From: Pantoea sp. Aalb | GTDB lineage: Bacteria > Pseudomonadota > Gammaproteobacteria > Enterobacterales > Enterobacteriaceae | NCBI RefSeq assembly: GCF_009829985.1 | Contig: NZ_SZZU01000001.1 | Location: forward strand, 124,001 to 188,000 | Direction: 5' to 3' | DNA: 64,000 nucleotides | Shown here: one piece after another, positions 26,996 to 37,254 of the stretch | How the letters are laid out: each line of letters opens with the position of its first letter | Position numbering within the stretch: position 1 is the stretch's first letter | Notes under the pieces: model-generated | Databases searched by the model: none | Told to the model about the DNA's origin: nothing | Seen by the model: the letters and a program-made list of their open reading frames with translations, nothing else | Program-made: the position numbers and the translations under genes

Positions 26996-27652
26996 ATGAA
27001 GAATAAAAGTTCTTATATAAAAAATAAAAAGCGACAAGTTGTTTTTTTTGATTTAGATGGTACTTTACATAAACAAGATATGTTTGGTAATTTTATATTT
27101 TACTTATTATGTCATCATCCTTTCAATATATTACTAATAGTATTATTAATACCAGTAATAATACTAGGTATGTTGATTAAAGGATATACAGCTCGTTGGC
27201 CAATGAGTGTGTTACTTTGGTCAATTACTTTCGGATATAGTAAAAAGCATCTGAATCAATGTGAAGATCAATTTGTTATATGGTTTCGTAAACGTATAAA
27301 ATTTTTCCCAATAGTTCAACAGCGTTTAAATGAATACCTTACTAGAGATGATGTTGATGTTTGGGTAATAACTGGTTCTCCTCAGTCAATTGTTGAAAAA
27401 GTTTATTTCGATTCTTTTTTTTTACCACGTATAAAATTACTTGCTAGTCAAATAAAATTAAGTTACGGAGGACTTATATTAACAATGCGCTGTTTAGGAC
27501 ACGAAAAAGTATCTCAGCTATCAGCTAAAATTGGAACACCGCTCCAACTTTATAGTGGATATAGTGATAGTAAAAAAGATGATTCTTTACTTTATTTTTG
27601 TGAAAATCGTTGGCGAGTGACATCAAAAGGTCAGTTACGAAAGATAAAATAA
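26996..27652 (+). CDS. pgpC: Phosphatidylglycerophosphatase C (HAD family)
   Basis: This is a YfhB/PgpC-type HAD phosphatase. In E. coli PgpC removes the phosphate from phosphatidylglycerophosphate to give phosphatidylglycerol. The 218 residues carry HAD motif I FFDLDGTL (nucleophile D19, D21), a hydrophobic membrane segment at about 33-62, motif II VITGSPQS, a lysine in GHEKVSQL and the acidic GYSDSKKDD. The position just before tadA matches E. coli. With pssA destroyed, this gene implies that the acidic phospholipid branch is kept while the ethanolamine branch is lost. The specific substrate is inferred from orthology. Confidence 0.88.
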   Translation: MKNKSSYIKNKKRQVVFFDLDGTLHKQDMFGNFIFYLLCHHPFNILLIVLLIPVIILGMLIKGYTARWPMSVLLWSITFGYSKKHLNQCEDQFVIWFRKRIKFFPIVQQRLNEYLTRDDVDVWVITGSPQSIVEKVYFDSFFLPRIKLLASQIKLSYGGLILTMRCLGHEKVSQLSAKIGTPLQLYSGYSDSKKDDSLLYFCENRWRVTSKGQLRKIK

Positions 27653-27734
27653 TCTATTTTTTAAATTAATCTTTTAATATATATGTTAATAATATATATG
27701 TTAAGTAACACTTTCATTCTATAGGAATCTGCTA

Positions 27735-28235
27735 TTGCTTACAAAAATTAACGAATATTGGATGCATAAAGCATTAGAATTAGCTAATCGTGCTTTAAAA
27801 CAAGGCGAAGTACCAGTTGGAGCTTTATTAGTTCAAAGGAATAAAGTAATTAGTAGAGGTTGGAATCAAGCAATTTCTAATAATGATCCTACTTGTCATG
27901 CAGAAATTATAGCTATACGAAAAGGTGGAAAAATACTGAAAAATTATCGATTACCCGATGATATTACTTTATATGTAACTCTAGAACCATGTGTAATGTG
28001 TATAGGTGCGATCTTACATAGTCGTATTACTAAACTTGTATATGGTGCTAAAGATAAGAAAATTGGAACATCTAGTTTATTAATGAATATGATGACTCAT
28101 TTTGGAATAAATTATAAAATTAAAGTTTATAATGGTATTTTAGCAACAGAATGTTCAAAATTATTAACCGATTTTTTTTATATACGTCGCAAAGAAAATA
28201 AAGTAAAAAATTGTATTTTAATTAAAAAAAATTAG
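27735..28235 (+). CDS. tadA: tRNA-specific adenosine deaminase
   Basis: TadA deaminates A34 of tRNA-Arg(ACG) to inosine. I take the TTG at 27735 as start (166 residues): AGGAA lies 7 nt upstream, and residues before EYWM are conserved in E. coli (MSEVEFSHEYWM). The first ATG, at codon 10, would remove part of helix 1. Zinc ligands and proton shuttle are visible: CHAE with H55 and E57, and PCVMC with C86 and C89. The C-terminal region resembles E. coli TadA. mltF, which lies nearby in E. coli, is gone. Confidence 0.95.
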   Translation: MLTKINEYWMHKALELANRALKQGEVPVGALLVQRNKVISRGWNQAISNNDPTCHAEIIAIRKGGKILKNYRLPDDITLYVTLEPCVMCIGAILHSRITKLVYGAKDKKIGTSSLLMNMMTHFGINYKIKVYNGILATECSKLLTDFFYIRRKENKVKNCILIKKN

Positions 28236-28605
28236 TAAGTTTTAATAATAAATAAAACATTCAATATAATTTTATTTTTTTAAGAAGATATTATTTTCCA
28301 TCTTTTTAAGTAAATTTTATAAAAAAATAAATAAACTAATGAATAAAAATATAATAAAATCTTATATTTTATTTTGTTAGTTAATATACTTACAATAAGT
28401 ATACAAATTTTTTAATATAATGATATATATAAAATTCATTATATTAATTAATTTCTCTAATGTTAAATTAGAATAAAAGTTCTAATTTTTAAATAATCTT
28501 TATTATTACTTTTATAAAAATACTAATTATCTATGAAACCTTCAGTTTTTCTATGCCTTCAATGAAGTTAATTTTAAATAGCGCTTAAAAAACGAGAAAT
28601 TATTC
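28236..28605. other. Non-coding spacer tadA-purL
   Basis: A 370-bp A/T-rich stretch where E. coli has mltF. No frame or recognisable remnant. The purL promoter is expected here, but no clear PurR operator is visible. Confidence 0.5.
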
Positions 28606-31600
28606 ATGATAGAAATTTTCCATGGTTTACCAGCTTTATCAACATTTCGTATAAAAAAACTTTTAACTAAATTTAAAAATGCTGATTTACCCGTAAAAGA
28701 AATTTATACTGAATATGTTCATTTCATTGATATAAATGTAGCTCTAAGTAAAAAAGAACAAGTCAAATTAAAAGAATTACTACAATATGGTCCTTATGCT
28801 AATATTAAAAAGATGGCAAAAGGTCGTTTATTAGTTGTCACACCACGCCCTAGTACTATTTCACCATGGTCATCTAAAGCTACTGAAATTGTACATAATT
28901 GTCATTTACTGAAAATACGACGTTTAGAACGTGGCATAGCATTTTATATACATGCACCAAAACTTACTGATATCCAATGGTCTATTTTAATAAATTTATT
29001 ACACGATCGTATGATAGAAACAGTTTTTTTTGATTTTAATGATGCACATAAATTATTTTCTTATAATAACCCAAAATCTTTTAAGATAATTGATATCCTT
29101 AATAAAGGACTAAAGTCTTTAGAAAAAATTAATATTAAATTAGGATTAATGCTTAATAATAATGAAATAAATTATTTATTTGATTTTTTTAATAAATTAG
29201 GTAGAAATCCAACTGATATAGAAATTTATATGTTTGCTCAGATTAATTCTGAGCATTGTAGACATAAGATTTTCAATGCTGATTGGGTAATAAATGGTAA
29301 AAGACAAGCTAAGTCATTATTTGAAATGATTAAAAATACTTATAAGAAAAATCCAGAATATATATTATCTGCTTATAAAGATAATGCTGCAATAATGGAA
29401 GGTTCTAAAATAGATCGTTTTTATTCTAATACACAAAAAGGAGAATATTCTTTTCATAAAGAATATTCTCATATATTAATGAAAGTAGAAACTCATAATC
29501 ATCCAACAGCTATTTTCCCATGGTCAGGTGCAGCAACTGGATCTGGCGGTGAAATTCGCGACGAAGGTGCTACTGGATGTGGTGCTAAGCCAAAAGCTGG
29601 TTTGGTTGGTTTTTCTGTATCTAACTTAAAAATCCCAGGATTTATCCAACCATGGGAAGAGGATTTTGGTAAACCTAATCATATTGTAACAGCACTAGAT
29701 ATTATGATAGAAGGACCGTTAGGTAGTGCGTCATTTAATAACGAATTTGGTCGTCCGATTTTAAACGGTTATTTCCGTACATATGAACAACAAGTTCATA
29801 GCCATAACGGTATTGAAATACGTGGGTATCATAAACCCATAATGTTAGCTGGTGGGATTGGCAATATCCGTGCTGATCATGTTAAAAAAAAAAACATCTT
29901 GGTAGGTACTAAATTAATAGTATTAGGTGGACCGGCGTTAAACATTGGTTTAGGAGGTAGTTCAGCTTCTTCAATGATTTCTGGACAACTAGACACTAAT
30001 TTAGATTTTTCTTCAGTACAGCGTGATAATCCGGAAATGGAACGTCGTTGTCAAGAAGTAATTGATCGTTGTTGGCAATTAGGTGAAGATAATCCTATTT
30101 TGTTTATTCATGATGTTGGTGCTGGTGGATTAGCTAATGCTATGTTTGAATTAGTTAGCTATAGCCAATACGGTGGTAGCTTTAATTTACGTGATATATT
30201 AAATGACGAACCTAGTATGAGTCCATTAGAAATATGGTGTAATGAATCTCAAGAACGTTATGTTTTAGCTATATTACCTGAAAAAATTATTCTATTTCAT
30301 AACTTTTGCCAGCGTGAACGTGTACCTTATGCCATTGTAGGTGAAGTTACTAAAGAAAAAAAAATAATCATTATAGATAATTATTTCCATAATAAACCAA
30401 TTGATACACCAATTGATCTATTTTGTGGCAAACTGCCAAAGTTTTGTTGTAATGTTGTTAAACATCAATTAAGAACTATAGAATTTAATTCTAAACAAAT
30501 TAGTTTATCAGATGCTATATATCGTGTATTGCATTTACCAACTGTAGCAGAAAAAAACTTTTTAATAACAATTGGTGATCGTAGTATTACTGGTATGGTA
30601 TCACGTGATCAAATGATAGGTCCATGGCAAGTTCCTACTGCTAACTGTGCAGTAACAACTGCTAGTTTTAATGGATATTACGGTGAAGCTTTTGCTATTG
30701 GAGAACGTGCTCCTGTAGCATTAATAGATTTTGCTGCTTCTAGTCGTTTAGCTGTTGGTGAAGCTATTACTAATATTTCTGCAACTGCTATCGGTTCGTT
30801 AAAACGCGTAAAACTTTCTGCAAATTGGATGGTAGCAGCTGGCCATCCAAATGAAGATGCAGGACTTTATGAAGCAGTAAAAGCATTAGGAGAAGATCTT
30901 TGTCCTAAGTTAGGAATTACTATTCCAGTGGGTAAGGATTCAATGTCAATGAAAACTCGGTGGCAACAAGGTAATGAAATACGAGAAATTATTTCACCTT
31001 TATCGTTAGTAATCACTGCTTTTACACGTATTAAAGATGTAAGACTAACAATCACTCCACAGTTACATACAAATCATGATAATTTATTACTATTAATAGA
31101 CTTAGGTAATAGTAAAAATACTCTTGGTGCTACTGCACTGTCTCAAGTATATTCTCAATTAGGAGAAAAATCAGCTGATATACGCAATATAGAACAATTA
31201 ACTAATTTTTTTAATGTTATTCAGAAACTGATTTTTGAAAAAAAAATATTAGCTTATCATGATCGTTCTGATGGTGGTTTATTAGTAACATTAGCAGAAA
31301 TGGCTTTTACTGGTCATTGTGGAATTAAAGTAGATATAACTCCATTAGGACAAGATGTATTGGCTTCATTATTTACTGAAGAACTAGGAGCTGTACTGCA
31401 GATTAAAAAAACAGATTTTTCCATAATACAAGAAATATTTACTAAGTATGGATTAAGGGAAAATATTCATATAATTGGTCAAGCTTTACCAGGAGATAAC
31501 TTTCTTATTTATTCTCATGATATCCTAATATATAGTGAAAGTAGAACTGTATTACGTACTTGGTGGGCTGAAACTAGTTGGCAAATACAACGCCTACGTG

Positions 31601-32496
31601 ATAATCCTATATGTGCAGATCAAGAACATGCAGCTAAAAAAAATAATAATGATCCAGGTCTTAATGTTCATTTAACTTTTAAATTAGAAGATATTGCTAC
31701 AATAAGTATTACTACTGGTATTAAACCTCGTATTGCTGTACTACGTGAGCAAGGTGTGAATTCTTATATTGAAATGGCTGCTGCTTTTAATCGTGCAGGA
31801 TTTACAGCTATTGATGTACATATGAATGATTTATTTATGGGTCTTCATGATCTAGAAACGTTCCAAATGATAGTTGCTTGTGGTGGTTTTTCTTATGGAG
31901 ATGTATTAGGTGCTGGAGAAGGATGGGCAAAATCTATTATTTTTAATGATAAGATGTGCAATCAATTTAAAAAGTTTTTCGATCGGCCACAAACATTAGC
32001 TTTAGGTGTTTGTAATGGTTGTCAAATGATGGCAGCTTTACGCGAATTAATTCCTGGCAGTGAACTATGGCCGCGTTTTGTGAAGAATAAATCTGAACGT
32101 TTTGAAGCACGCTTTAGCTTAGTAGAAGTTACACCTAGCCCATCTTTGTTACTAGATGGCATGGCTGGATCACATATTCCAATAGCCATATCTCATGGCG
32201 AAGGCTTAGTTGAAGTGCGTGATAATATACATTTATCTGAATTAGAGAATAAAAAATTAATCGCATTACGTTTTATTAATAACTTTGGTAATGTTACTGA
32301 ACATTACCCTGCTAATCCAAATGGTTCACCAAATGGTATTACAGCTGTAACTAATGAAAATGGTCGTGTAACAATTATGATGCCTCATCCTGAGCGTGTA
32401 TTTCGTACTATAAATAACTCATGGTATCCTCCAGAATGGGGTGAAGATAGTCCATGGATGTATATTTTTTATAATGCTCGTAAATATTTTGCATAA
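28606..32496 (+). CDS. purL: Phosphoribosylformylglycinamidine synthase
   Basis: PurL (FGAM synthase) converts FGAR, glutamine and ATP to FGAM, step four of purine synthesis. Its 1296 residues match E. coli (1295), with the large single-chain layout: N-terminal domain, two AIRS-like ATP domains (NSEHCRHK and ETHNHPTAIFPWSGAATG in the first, GKDSMSMKTRW in the second) and a C-terminal glutaminase. The nucleophile is C1136 in LGVCNGCQMM, and the His-Glu pair is in MMPHPERVFR. No lesion was seen over the 3.9 kb, so purine synthesis appears to be under selection. Confidence 0.98.
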   Translation: MIEIFHGLPALSTFRIKKLLTKFKNADLPVKEIYTEYVHFIDINVALSKKEQVKLKELLQYGPYANIKKMAKGRLLVVTPRPSTISPWSSKATEIVHNCHLLKIRRLERGIAFYIHAPKLTDIQWSILINLLHDRMIETVFFDFNDAHKLFSYNNPKSFKIIDILNKGLKSLEKINIKLGLMLNNNEINYLFDFFNKLGRNPTDIEIYMFAQINSEHCRHKIFNADWVINGKRQAKSLFEMIKNTYKKNPEYILSAYKDNAAIMEGSKIDRFYSNTQKGEYSFHKEYSHILMKVETHNHPTAIFPWSGAATGSGGEIRDEGATGCGAKPKAGLVGFSVSNLKIPGFIQPWEEDFGKPNHIVTALDIMIEGPLGSASFNNEFGRPILNGYFRTYEQQVHSHNGIEIRGYHKPIMLAGGIGNIRADHVKKKNILVGTKLIVLGGPALNIGLGGSSASSMISGQLDTNLDFSSVQRDNPEMERRCQEVIDRCWQLGEDNPILFIHDVGAGGLANAMFELVSYSQYGGSFNLRDILNDEPSMSPLEIWCNESQERYVLAILPEKIILFHNFCQRERVPYAIVGEVTKEKKIIIIDNYFHNKPIDTPIDLFCGKLPKFCCNVVKHQLRTIEFNSKQISLSDAIYRVLHLPTVAEKNFLITIGDRSITGMVSRDQMIGPWQVPTANCAVTTASFNGYYGEAFAIGERAPVALIDFAASSRLAVGEAITNISATAIGSLKRVKLSANWMVAAGHPNEDAGLYEAVKALGEDLCPKLGITIPVGKDSMSMKTRWQQGNEIREIISPLSLVITAFTRIKDVRLTITPQLHTNHDNLLLLIDLGNSKNTLGATALSQVYSQLGEKSADIRNIEQLTNFFNVIQKLIFEKKILAYHDRSDGGLLVTLAEMAFTGHCGIKVDITPLGQDVLASLFTEELGAVLQIKKTDFSIIQEIFTKYGLRENIHIIGQALPGDNFLIYSHDILIYSESRTVLRTWWAETSWQIQRLRDNPICADQEHAAKKNNNDPGLNVHLTFKLEDIATISITTGIKPRIAVLREQGVNSYIEMAAAFNRAGFTAIDVHMNDLFMGLHDLETFQMIVACGGFSYGDVLGAGEGWAKSIIFNDKMCNQFKKFFDRPQTLALGVCNGCQMMAALRELIPGSELWPRFVKNKSERFEARFSLVEVTPSPSLLLDGMAGSHIPIAISHGEGLVEVRDNIHLSELENKKLIALRFINNFGNVTEHYPANPNGSPNGITAVTNENGRVTIMMPHPERVFRTINNSWYPPEWGEDSPWMYIFYNARKYFA

Positions 32497-32796
32497 TTAA
32501 GATTTAAATGAAAATTTCATATATTTAATTTTAATTCTATTGCTTTCCTTAACGAATTAATTAGTTAATTCTAATTTATTTATTTATTTTTAAGTTTAGT
32601 ATATAAAGTACAATTTATAATTAATAAATATTAAATAATTCAAATTTTAAAAAATTTAAATGATATTTAAATTTTATTTATATTGAATATAAATAAATTA
32701 GTACATTACTTATTATATATATTTAATAATCTTATTATATTATTTATCTTAATGTTTAATTAAGTGAATTATAGTTATTTTATTAGAGGCATATGA
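32497..32796. other. Non-coding spacer purL-glyA
   Basis: 300 bp of A/T-rich DNA, with the glyA ribosome site (AGAGGC) at its right end. No gene or remnant seen. Confidence 0.5.
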
Positions 32797-34053
32797 ATGT
32801 TAGAATGCAATATAAATTTTGCCGATTATGATCCGGAATTATGGCAGGCAATAGAACAAGAAAGAATACGTCAAGAGACACATATTGAGCTTATTGCTTC
32901 TGAAAACTATACAAGTCCACTTGTTATGCAGGCACAAGGTTCAAAATTAACAAATAAATACGCTGAGGGATATCCAGGAAATCGATATTATGGTGGATGT
33001 CAATATGTTGATATTATTGAAAGATTAGCAATAGAACGTGCTAAATTACTCTTTAATGCAGATTATGCTAATGTTCAACCACATTCTGGCTCTCAAGCCA
33101 ACTTTGCAGTGTATAGTGCTCTTCTTAAGCCAGGAGATACAATTTTAGGTATGCACTTAGCACATGGAGGTCATTTAACACATGGTGCTTCAGTAAATTT
33201 ATCTGGTAAGTTATATAAAGTAATTTCTTACGGGATAGATAAAAATGGTAAAATTAATTATGATGAGCTAGCTCAACTTGCTCAAATACATAAACCTAAA
33301 ATGATTATTGGTGGGTTTTCTTCTTATTCTGGTATATGTGATTGGGCTACAATGCGTCAAATTGCTAATAATGTAAATGCATACTTTTTTGTTGATATGG
33401 CACATGTTGCCGGTTTAATTGCTGCAGATCTTTATCCAAATCCACTTCCACATGCTCACATTGTAACTTCAACTACGCATAAAACTTTAGCTGGACCACG
33501 AGGTGGATTAATTTTAGCAAAAAATGGAAATCCAAATCTATATAAAAGATTAAATTCCGCTGTTTTTCCTGGTAGTCAAGGTGGTCCATTGATGCATGTT
33601 ATTGCAGGTAAAGCTATTGCCTTTAAAGAAGCAATGCATCCAAAGTTTAAAACCTATCAGGTCCAAGTGTTGAAAAATGCTAGAGTTATGGTAGAAGAAT
33701 TAATTAATTGTGGTTACACTATTGTCTCTAATAATACTTACAATCACTTATTTTTAATAGATTTAATAAACAAAAAAATAACTGGTAAAGAAGCAGATGC
33801 TGCTTTAAGTCGAGCTAATATTACTGTAAATAAAAATAGTATTCCCAATGATCCCAAAGGTCCTCTTATTACTTCTGGTATTCGTATTGGGACACCAGCG
33901 GTTACTAGACGTGGCTTTAAAGAAAATGAAGTGCGTGAGCTAGCAAATTGGATTGCTACTATATTAGATAACATCAATGATAATGTTATCATTGAACGTA
34001 TTAAAAAGAAGGTGTTATATATTTGCTCTTGTTTGCCTGTTTATCTAAACTAA
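32797..34053 (+). CDS. glyA: Serine hydroxymethyltransferase
   Basis: GlyA interconverts serine and glycine with tetrahydrofolate, supplying glycine and the one-carbon units used by PurN in purine synthesis. It has 418 residues (E. coli 417). The PLP lysine is K229 in TSTTHKTLAGPRGG, the same position as in E. coli. IELIASENYTSPLV, NKYAEGYPGNRYYGG, VDMAHVAGLIA and GIRIGTPAVTRRGF are conserved. The last dozen residues (KKVLYICSCLPVYLN) diverge from E. coli, but this is beyond the catalytic core. Confidence 0.97.
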   Translation: MLECNINFADYDPELWQAIEQERIRQETHIELIASENYTSPLVMQAQGSKLTNKYAEGYPGNRYYGGCQYVDIIERLAIERAKLLFNADYANVQPHSGSQANFAVYSALLKPGDTILGMHLAHGGHLTHGASVNLSGKLYKVISYGIDKNGKINYDELAQLAQIHKPKMIIGGFSSYSGICDWATMRQIANNVNAYFFVDMAHVAGLIAADLYPNPLPHAHIVTSTTHKTLAGPRGGLILAKNGNPNLYKRLNSAVFPGSQGGPLMHVIAGKAIAFKEAMHPKFKTYQVQVLKNARVMVEELINCGYTIVSNNTYNHLFLIDLINKKITGKEADAALSRANITVNKNSIPNDPKGPLITSGIRIGTPAVTRRGFKENEVRELANWIATILDNINDNVIIERIKKKVLYICSCLPVYLN

Positions 34054-34664
34054 TTTAATATTAAATATTTTATTTTTAATAATTAATAAAAAATTAAAAG
34101 TTTTATTTATAAAAAATAATCTTTATAAAAGATAACGATATGTTTGATTTAAAATATAAGACTCATTAGTTTGTAAATTATTATTAGTTAGTCTTTATGG
34201 TTTATTAATTATTTTTAACAATTACTTTAATTTATTATATTATAATTACAATATAATAATATATAAAATGATTCATAAAATCAATTTCAAAGTAAGATAA
34301 TTACAATATTTTTTTTGCATAAGAAAAAGTCTTGAGTATTATCAATATATTATTATAATAAAATCATAAGCTTAATATACATTTTCTATATTAGATGAAT
34401 AGATTAATTTTAGTTATAGTTTTTATTTAAGGAAAATTTAAGCTTTAATTAAAATATTTTAAGAATATAAAAATAATGTAATTTATTTTTAATATATATA
34501 ATAAATATTATTTACATTTATTTTTCTTTAATAAATTAACTTAGTATCTTTCTGGAGAAAATATCGTTCTCTGTCTAAGCTGAAATAGTAACAATTAAAA
34601 AGTTTAGTATTTTTATTCTTATGCAGTTTATTGTTTTATATTTTGATCTAAGAGGAGAACGATT
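34054..34664. other. Non-coding spacer after glyA
   Basis: 611 bp of A/T-rich sequence with no open frame of note and no remnant I can recognise. A strong ribosome site for the next gene (AGGAG) lies at its right end. Confidence 0.5.
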
Positions 34665-35684
34665 ATGTCTGAAACTTGGATTAATAATCCTACTGGAAAA
34701 ATCGTTTACGAAGGTGAAGAAGTATTATTGATGAAGCGCATTTCTTGGAGTGCAATTTTTGCTGGAGTAATTACTACGCTGACTATACATATTTTACTAG
34801 GACTTTTAGGTATAGCTATTGGTACTACTACTATTAATCCACAAGAAGAACAAAATACCATTCAATATCTTGGTACAGGTACTTTGGTTTGGACTATATT
34901 TAACATGTTATTTGCAATATCAATAGGAAGTTATATAGCTGGTCGAATGGCGCAATATGATGGTTTATTGCATGGTTTGTTAATGTTTGGCACTAGTACT
35001 ATTATTACTTTATGGCTGACAATGTCTTTAGCTAATGGTTTAATTACGTGTGCTTTTAATATTATAAAACCTAATATAAATCCAATTGATAATCATCATA
35101 CAATCTCTAATGTTTTACCTTCAATAGATAATTTAGTACCGGGAAAAAAACAAAACAATAGCCTTAATCTTGATAATTTACAAAATACATTACAGAATAT
35201 GTTGCAACAAACTAATATAATAGAATTACAATCAGAAAAATTTCAAAGTAATACTAATATTGGTCCAGTATATAATACTACTCAAAATCCAATTGAAGAT
35301 AATATTAAAAATGTACGAGATATTGATAAAGATATTAATGATTGGATTAAAAATGTTATTAACCGTAACTCTAATCACTTAGCAGCTATAGATTGTGATA
35401 AATTAAGAAACATTATAAAATTACATACTAATAAAAATTTTCAGGAAATAGAAAAAATTATTAAACAAACTAAACAGAATTATCAAAAGGCAGTACAAAT
35501 CATGTACGAGGAAAATAAACAAAAAACTCGTAAATTAACAGATAGTATAACTGCTGCTACTACTAAGGCAAGTTGGTTTGTCTTTTTTATATTACTAATA
35601 GAAGCGATATTTTCTGCAATATTTGGACATATAGGTAGACGTAATCAACATAATAACTATGTTTTAAACAATCAATCTCAATAA
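34665..35684 (+). CDS. Membrane protein of unknown function (4 predicted segments)
   Basis: I cannot assign a function. The 339-residue protein opens with MSETWINNPTG and KRISWSAIFAGVITTL, then three hydrophobic segments at about 28-53, 70-93 and 101-125. A long polar Asn/Gln-rich middle (about 140-295) follows, and a fourth segment at about 302-322 ends in a basic GRR. The ISWSAIFAG start with glycine-rich paired helices (LGTGTLVWTIFNMLFAISIGSYIAGR) recalls a conserved proteobacterial family often labelled PhnA-like or TIGR04086-like; this is from memory and not certain. AGGAG lies 8 nt before the ATG, codon use is like its neighbours, and a terminator follows directly, so it looks like a genuine monocistronic gene. 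Confidence 0.75.
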   Translation: MSETWINNPTGKIVYEGEEVLLMKRISWSAIFAGVITTLTIHILLGLLGIAIGTTTINPQEEQNTIQYLGTGTLVWTIFNMLFAISIGSYIAGRMAQYDGLLHGLLMFGTSTIITLWLTMSLANGLITCAFNIIKPNINPIDNHHTISNVLPSIDNLVPGKKQNNSLNLDNLQNTLQNMLQQTNIIELQSEKFQSNTNIGPVYNTTQNPIEDNIKNVRDIDKDINDWIKNVINRNSNHLAAIDCDKLRNIIKLHTNKNFQEIEKIIKQTKQNYQKAVQIMYEENKQKTRKLTDSITAATTKASWFVFFILLIEAIFSAIFGHIGRRNQHNNYVLNNQSQ

Positions 35685-35685
35685 T

Positions 35686-35720
35686 AAAAAAGGCGGCTGG
35701 ATTTTCAACCGCCTTATTTC
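35686..35720. terminator. Bidirectional rho-independent terminator
   Basis: AAGGCGG (35690-35696) pairs with CCGCCTT (35709-35715), with further TG/CA pairing inside a short loop. An A-run on the left gives a U-run for minus-strand transcripts, and TTATTTC follows for plus-strand transcripts. It lies between the convergent ends of the membrane protein gene and suhB and is the clearest terminator in the window. Confidence 0.88.
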
Positions 35721-35737
35721 AGTTATTAATGTTTTAA

Positions 35738-36529
35738 TTAATCAATGAATTCATTATTCATATTATATAATATTATTTTTAATATACGTGTATTACTAGC
35801 AACAATATTACCTGAATCTATATAGTTATGCCCACCAATAAAGTCAGTAATGATACCACCAGCTTCTCGTACTAATAGTTCTCCGGCCGCAATATCCCAT
35901 AGATTTAGGCCATATTCAAAATAACCATCAACACGGCCAGCAGCTACGTAAGCTAAATCTAATGCTTTACACCCAGTATAACGAAAATCAGCATGTTGAT
36001 TATATATTTTATTTAGTAAATTTAAGTAAGTATAATCATGTGAATTAGTCTTTCGCTTAAAAGGGCAACCGATTGCTAGAATACTACCTTTTAGCTCCCT
36101 TGCATTACTACCACGCAAACGATAACCATTAAGCTGCGCTCCTTGTCCTCGTACTGCAGTAAATAGCTCATTACGCATTGGATCATAAATTACTGCTATT
36201 GAGATACGTCCTTTAATTCTTATAGCAATAGAAATAGAAAAATGAGGGAAACGTTTAATAAAATTATTACGACCATTTAGTGGATTTATTATCCATTGAA
36301 TGTCTTGATTATTAACTAAGTCACCATTTTTTTTAGTAATGATTGTATGTTCTGGATAAGATTTATGAATTATTTCAATAAGTATATCCTCTACATAATC
36401 AATTTTAGTAATAAAATTACTTTTAATTTTCTTATTATTTTCGATGATATCCGGATTTTCATAATTTTTTGTAATCAAATGTCCCGCCTTACGCACAGCA
36501 CGTAAAGCAATATTCAGCATCGGATGCAT
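35738..36529 (-). CDS. suhB: SuhB protein with replaced catalytic metal ligands
   Basis: SuhB is an inositol-monophosphatase fold protein that in E. coli also acts with the Nus factors in rRNA antitermination. The 263 residues align throughout with E. coli (267): MHPMLNIALRAVRKAGHLI, YDPMRNELFTAVRGQGAQLN, GGIITDFIGGHNY. However, the phosphatase motif WVIDPLDGTTNF reads WIINPLNGRNNF here (N82 and N85 replace both metal-binding aspartates, R87 replaces Thr), and the metal-binding Glu of IITEE is K66. Only D211 in LWDIAAGE remains. Codons AAT and AAA confirm the changes. The phosphatase is probably dead; the rest of the fold is kept, suggesting the antitermination role remains. The gene runs toward the 35.7-kb terminator. 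Confidence 0.93.
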   Translation of the reverse strand: MHPMLNIALRAVRKAGHLITKNYENPDIIENNKKIKSNFITKIDYVEDILIEIIHKSYPEHTIITKKNGDLVNNQDIQWIINPLNGRNNFIKRFPHFSISIAIRIKGRISIAVIYDPMRNELFTAVRGQGAQLNGYRLRGSNARELKGSILAIGCPFKRKTNSHDYTYLNLLNKIYNQHADFRYTGCKALDLAYVAAGRVDGYFEYGLNLWDIAAGELLVREAGGIITDFIGGHNYIDSGNIVASNTRILKIILYNMNNEFID

Positions 36530-37254
36530 CGGTATATCTCATTGGATATTCAGGAGCTAGAAAATAGTATTTATATAATAAGTTCAATCAATATCTAACT
36601 ATGCTTAGAATAAATAAATATATCTAAAATTATATATCATTTCAATAGAGATTCAATTAAATTTATAGAATTTTTAATTTAATTATATAATATTTAAAAA
36701 TAGATTTAAATATCTCACTACAATATTTTAAATACAAAGTTAGTAATTAATAAATAACTTTACTTACTAATAGATGATTAATGATAATTAATCAAGATTT
36801 TATTATGCATTATTCAATATTTTAAATTAATTAAAATGTTATTTTATTTTATAATTGTATATCAATAGTTCAAGTCGTGTATGATGAGTAATTTATAATA
36901 TAAAAATTAATATCAAAATATTCTTAAAAAGAATTATAAATATTCTTTTATATATAACTTTAAAAAAGTTTTAAAATAATTGCTTATATAATTAAGCGAA
37001 TTAAAATAAAAAATTTTTAGTTACATAACTAAACTAATTATATTTTTATAGATAATAATCTGATATGATTTTCTAAAATTAAGCTTTTTTAGTTAAAAAC
37101 TAATAATTACAAATTTTAATATAATCAAAAAATATTTTTGCTATTTTTTTTAAAAAATATTAATTCATGCTTTTAGCAATTTTTTGTTTAATTTTATTTA
37201 TTAATATAAAATTGATTTGTAAAATTTACTATTTCTACATGGATTTTTAGTGTA
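36530..37254. other. Non-coding spacer suhB-iscS
   Basis: 725 bp of A/T-rich divergent spacer. E. coli has trmJ and iscR here. I found no remnant of either on reading the frames by eye, and no IscR-like operator. Confidence 0.5.

Noticed and set aside
32497..32796. PurR- or riboswitch-like control before glyA and purL
   Set aside because: No PurR operator core (ACGCAAACGTTTGCGT-like) or conserved riboswitch helix could be seen in the A/T-rich leaders.
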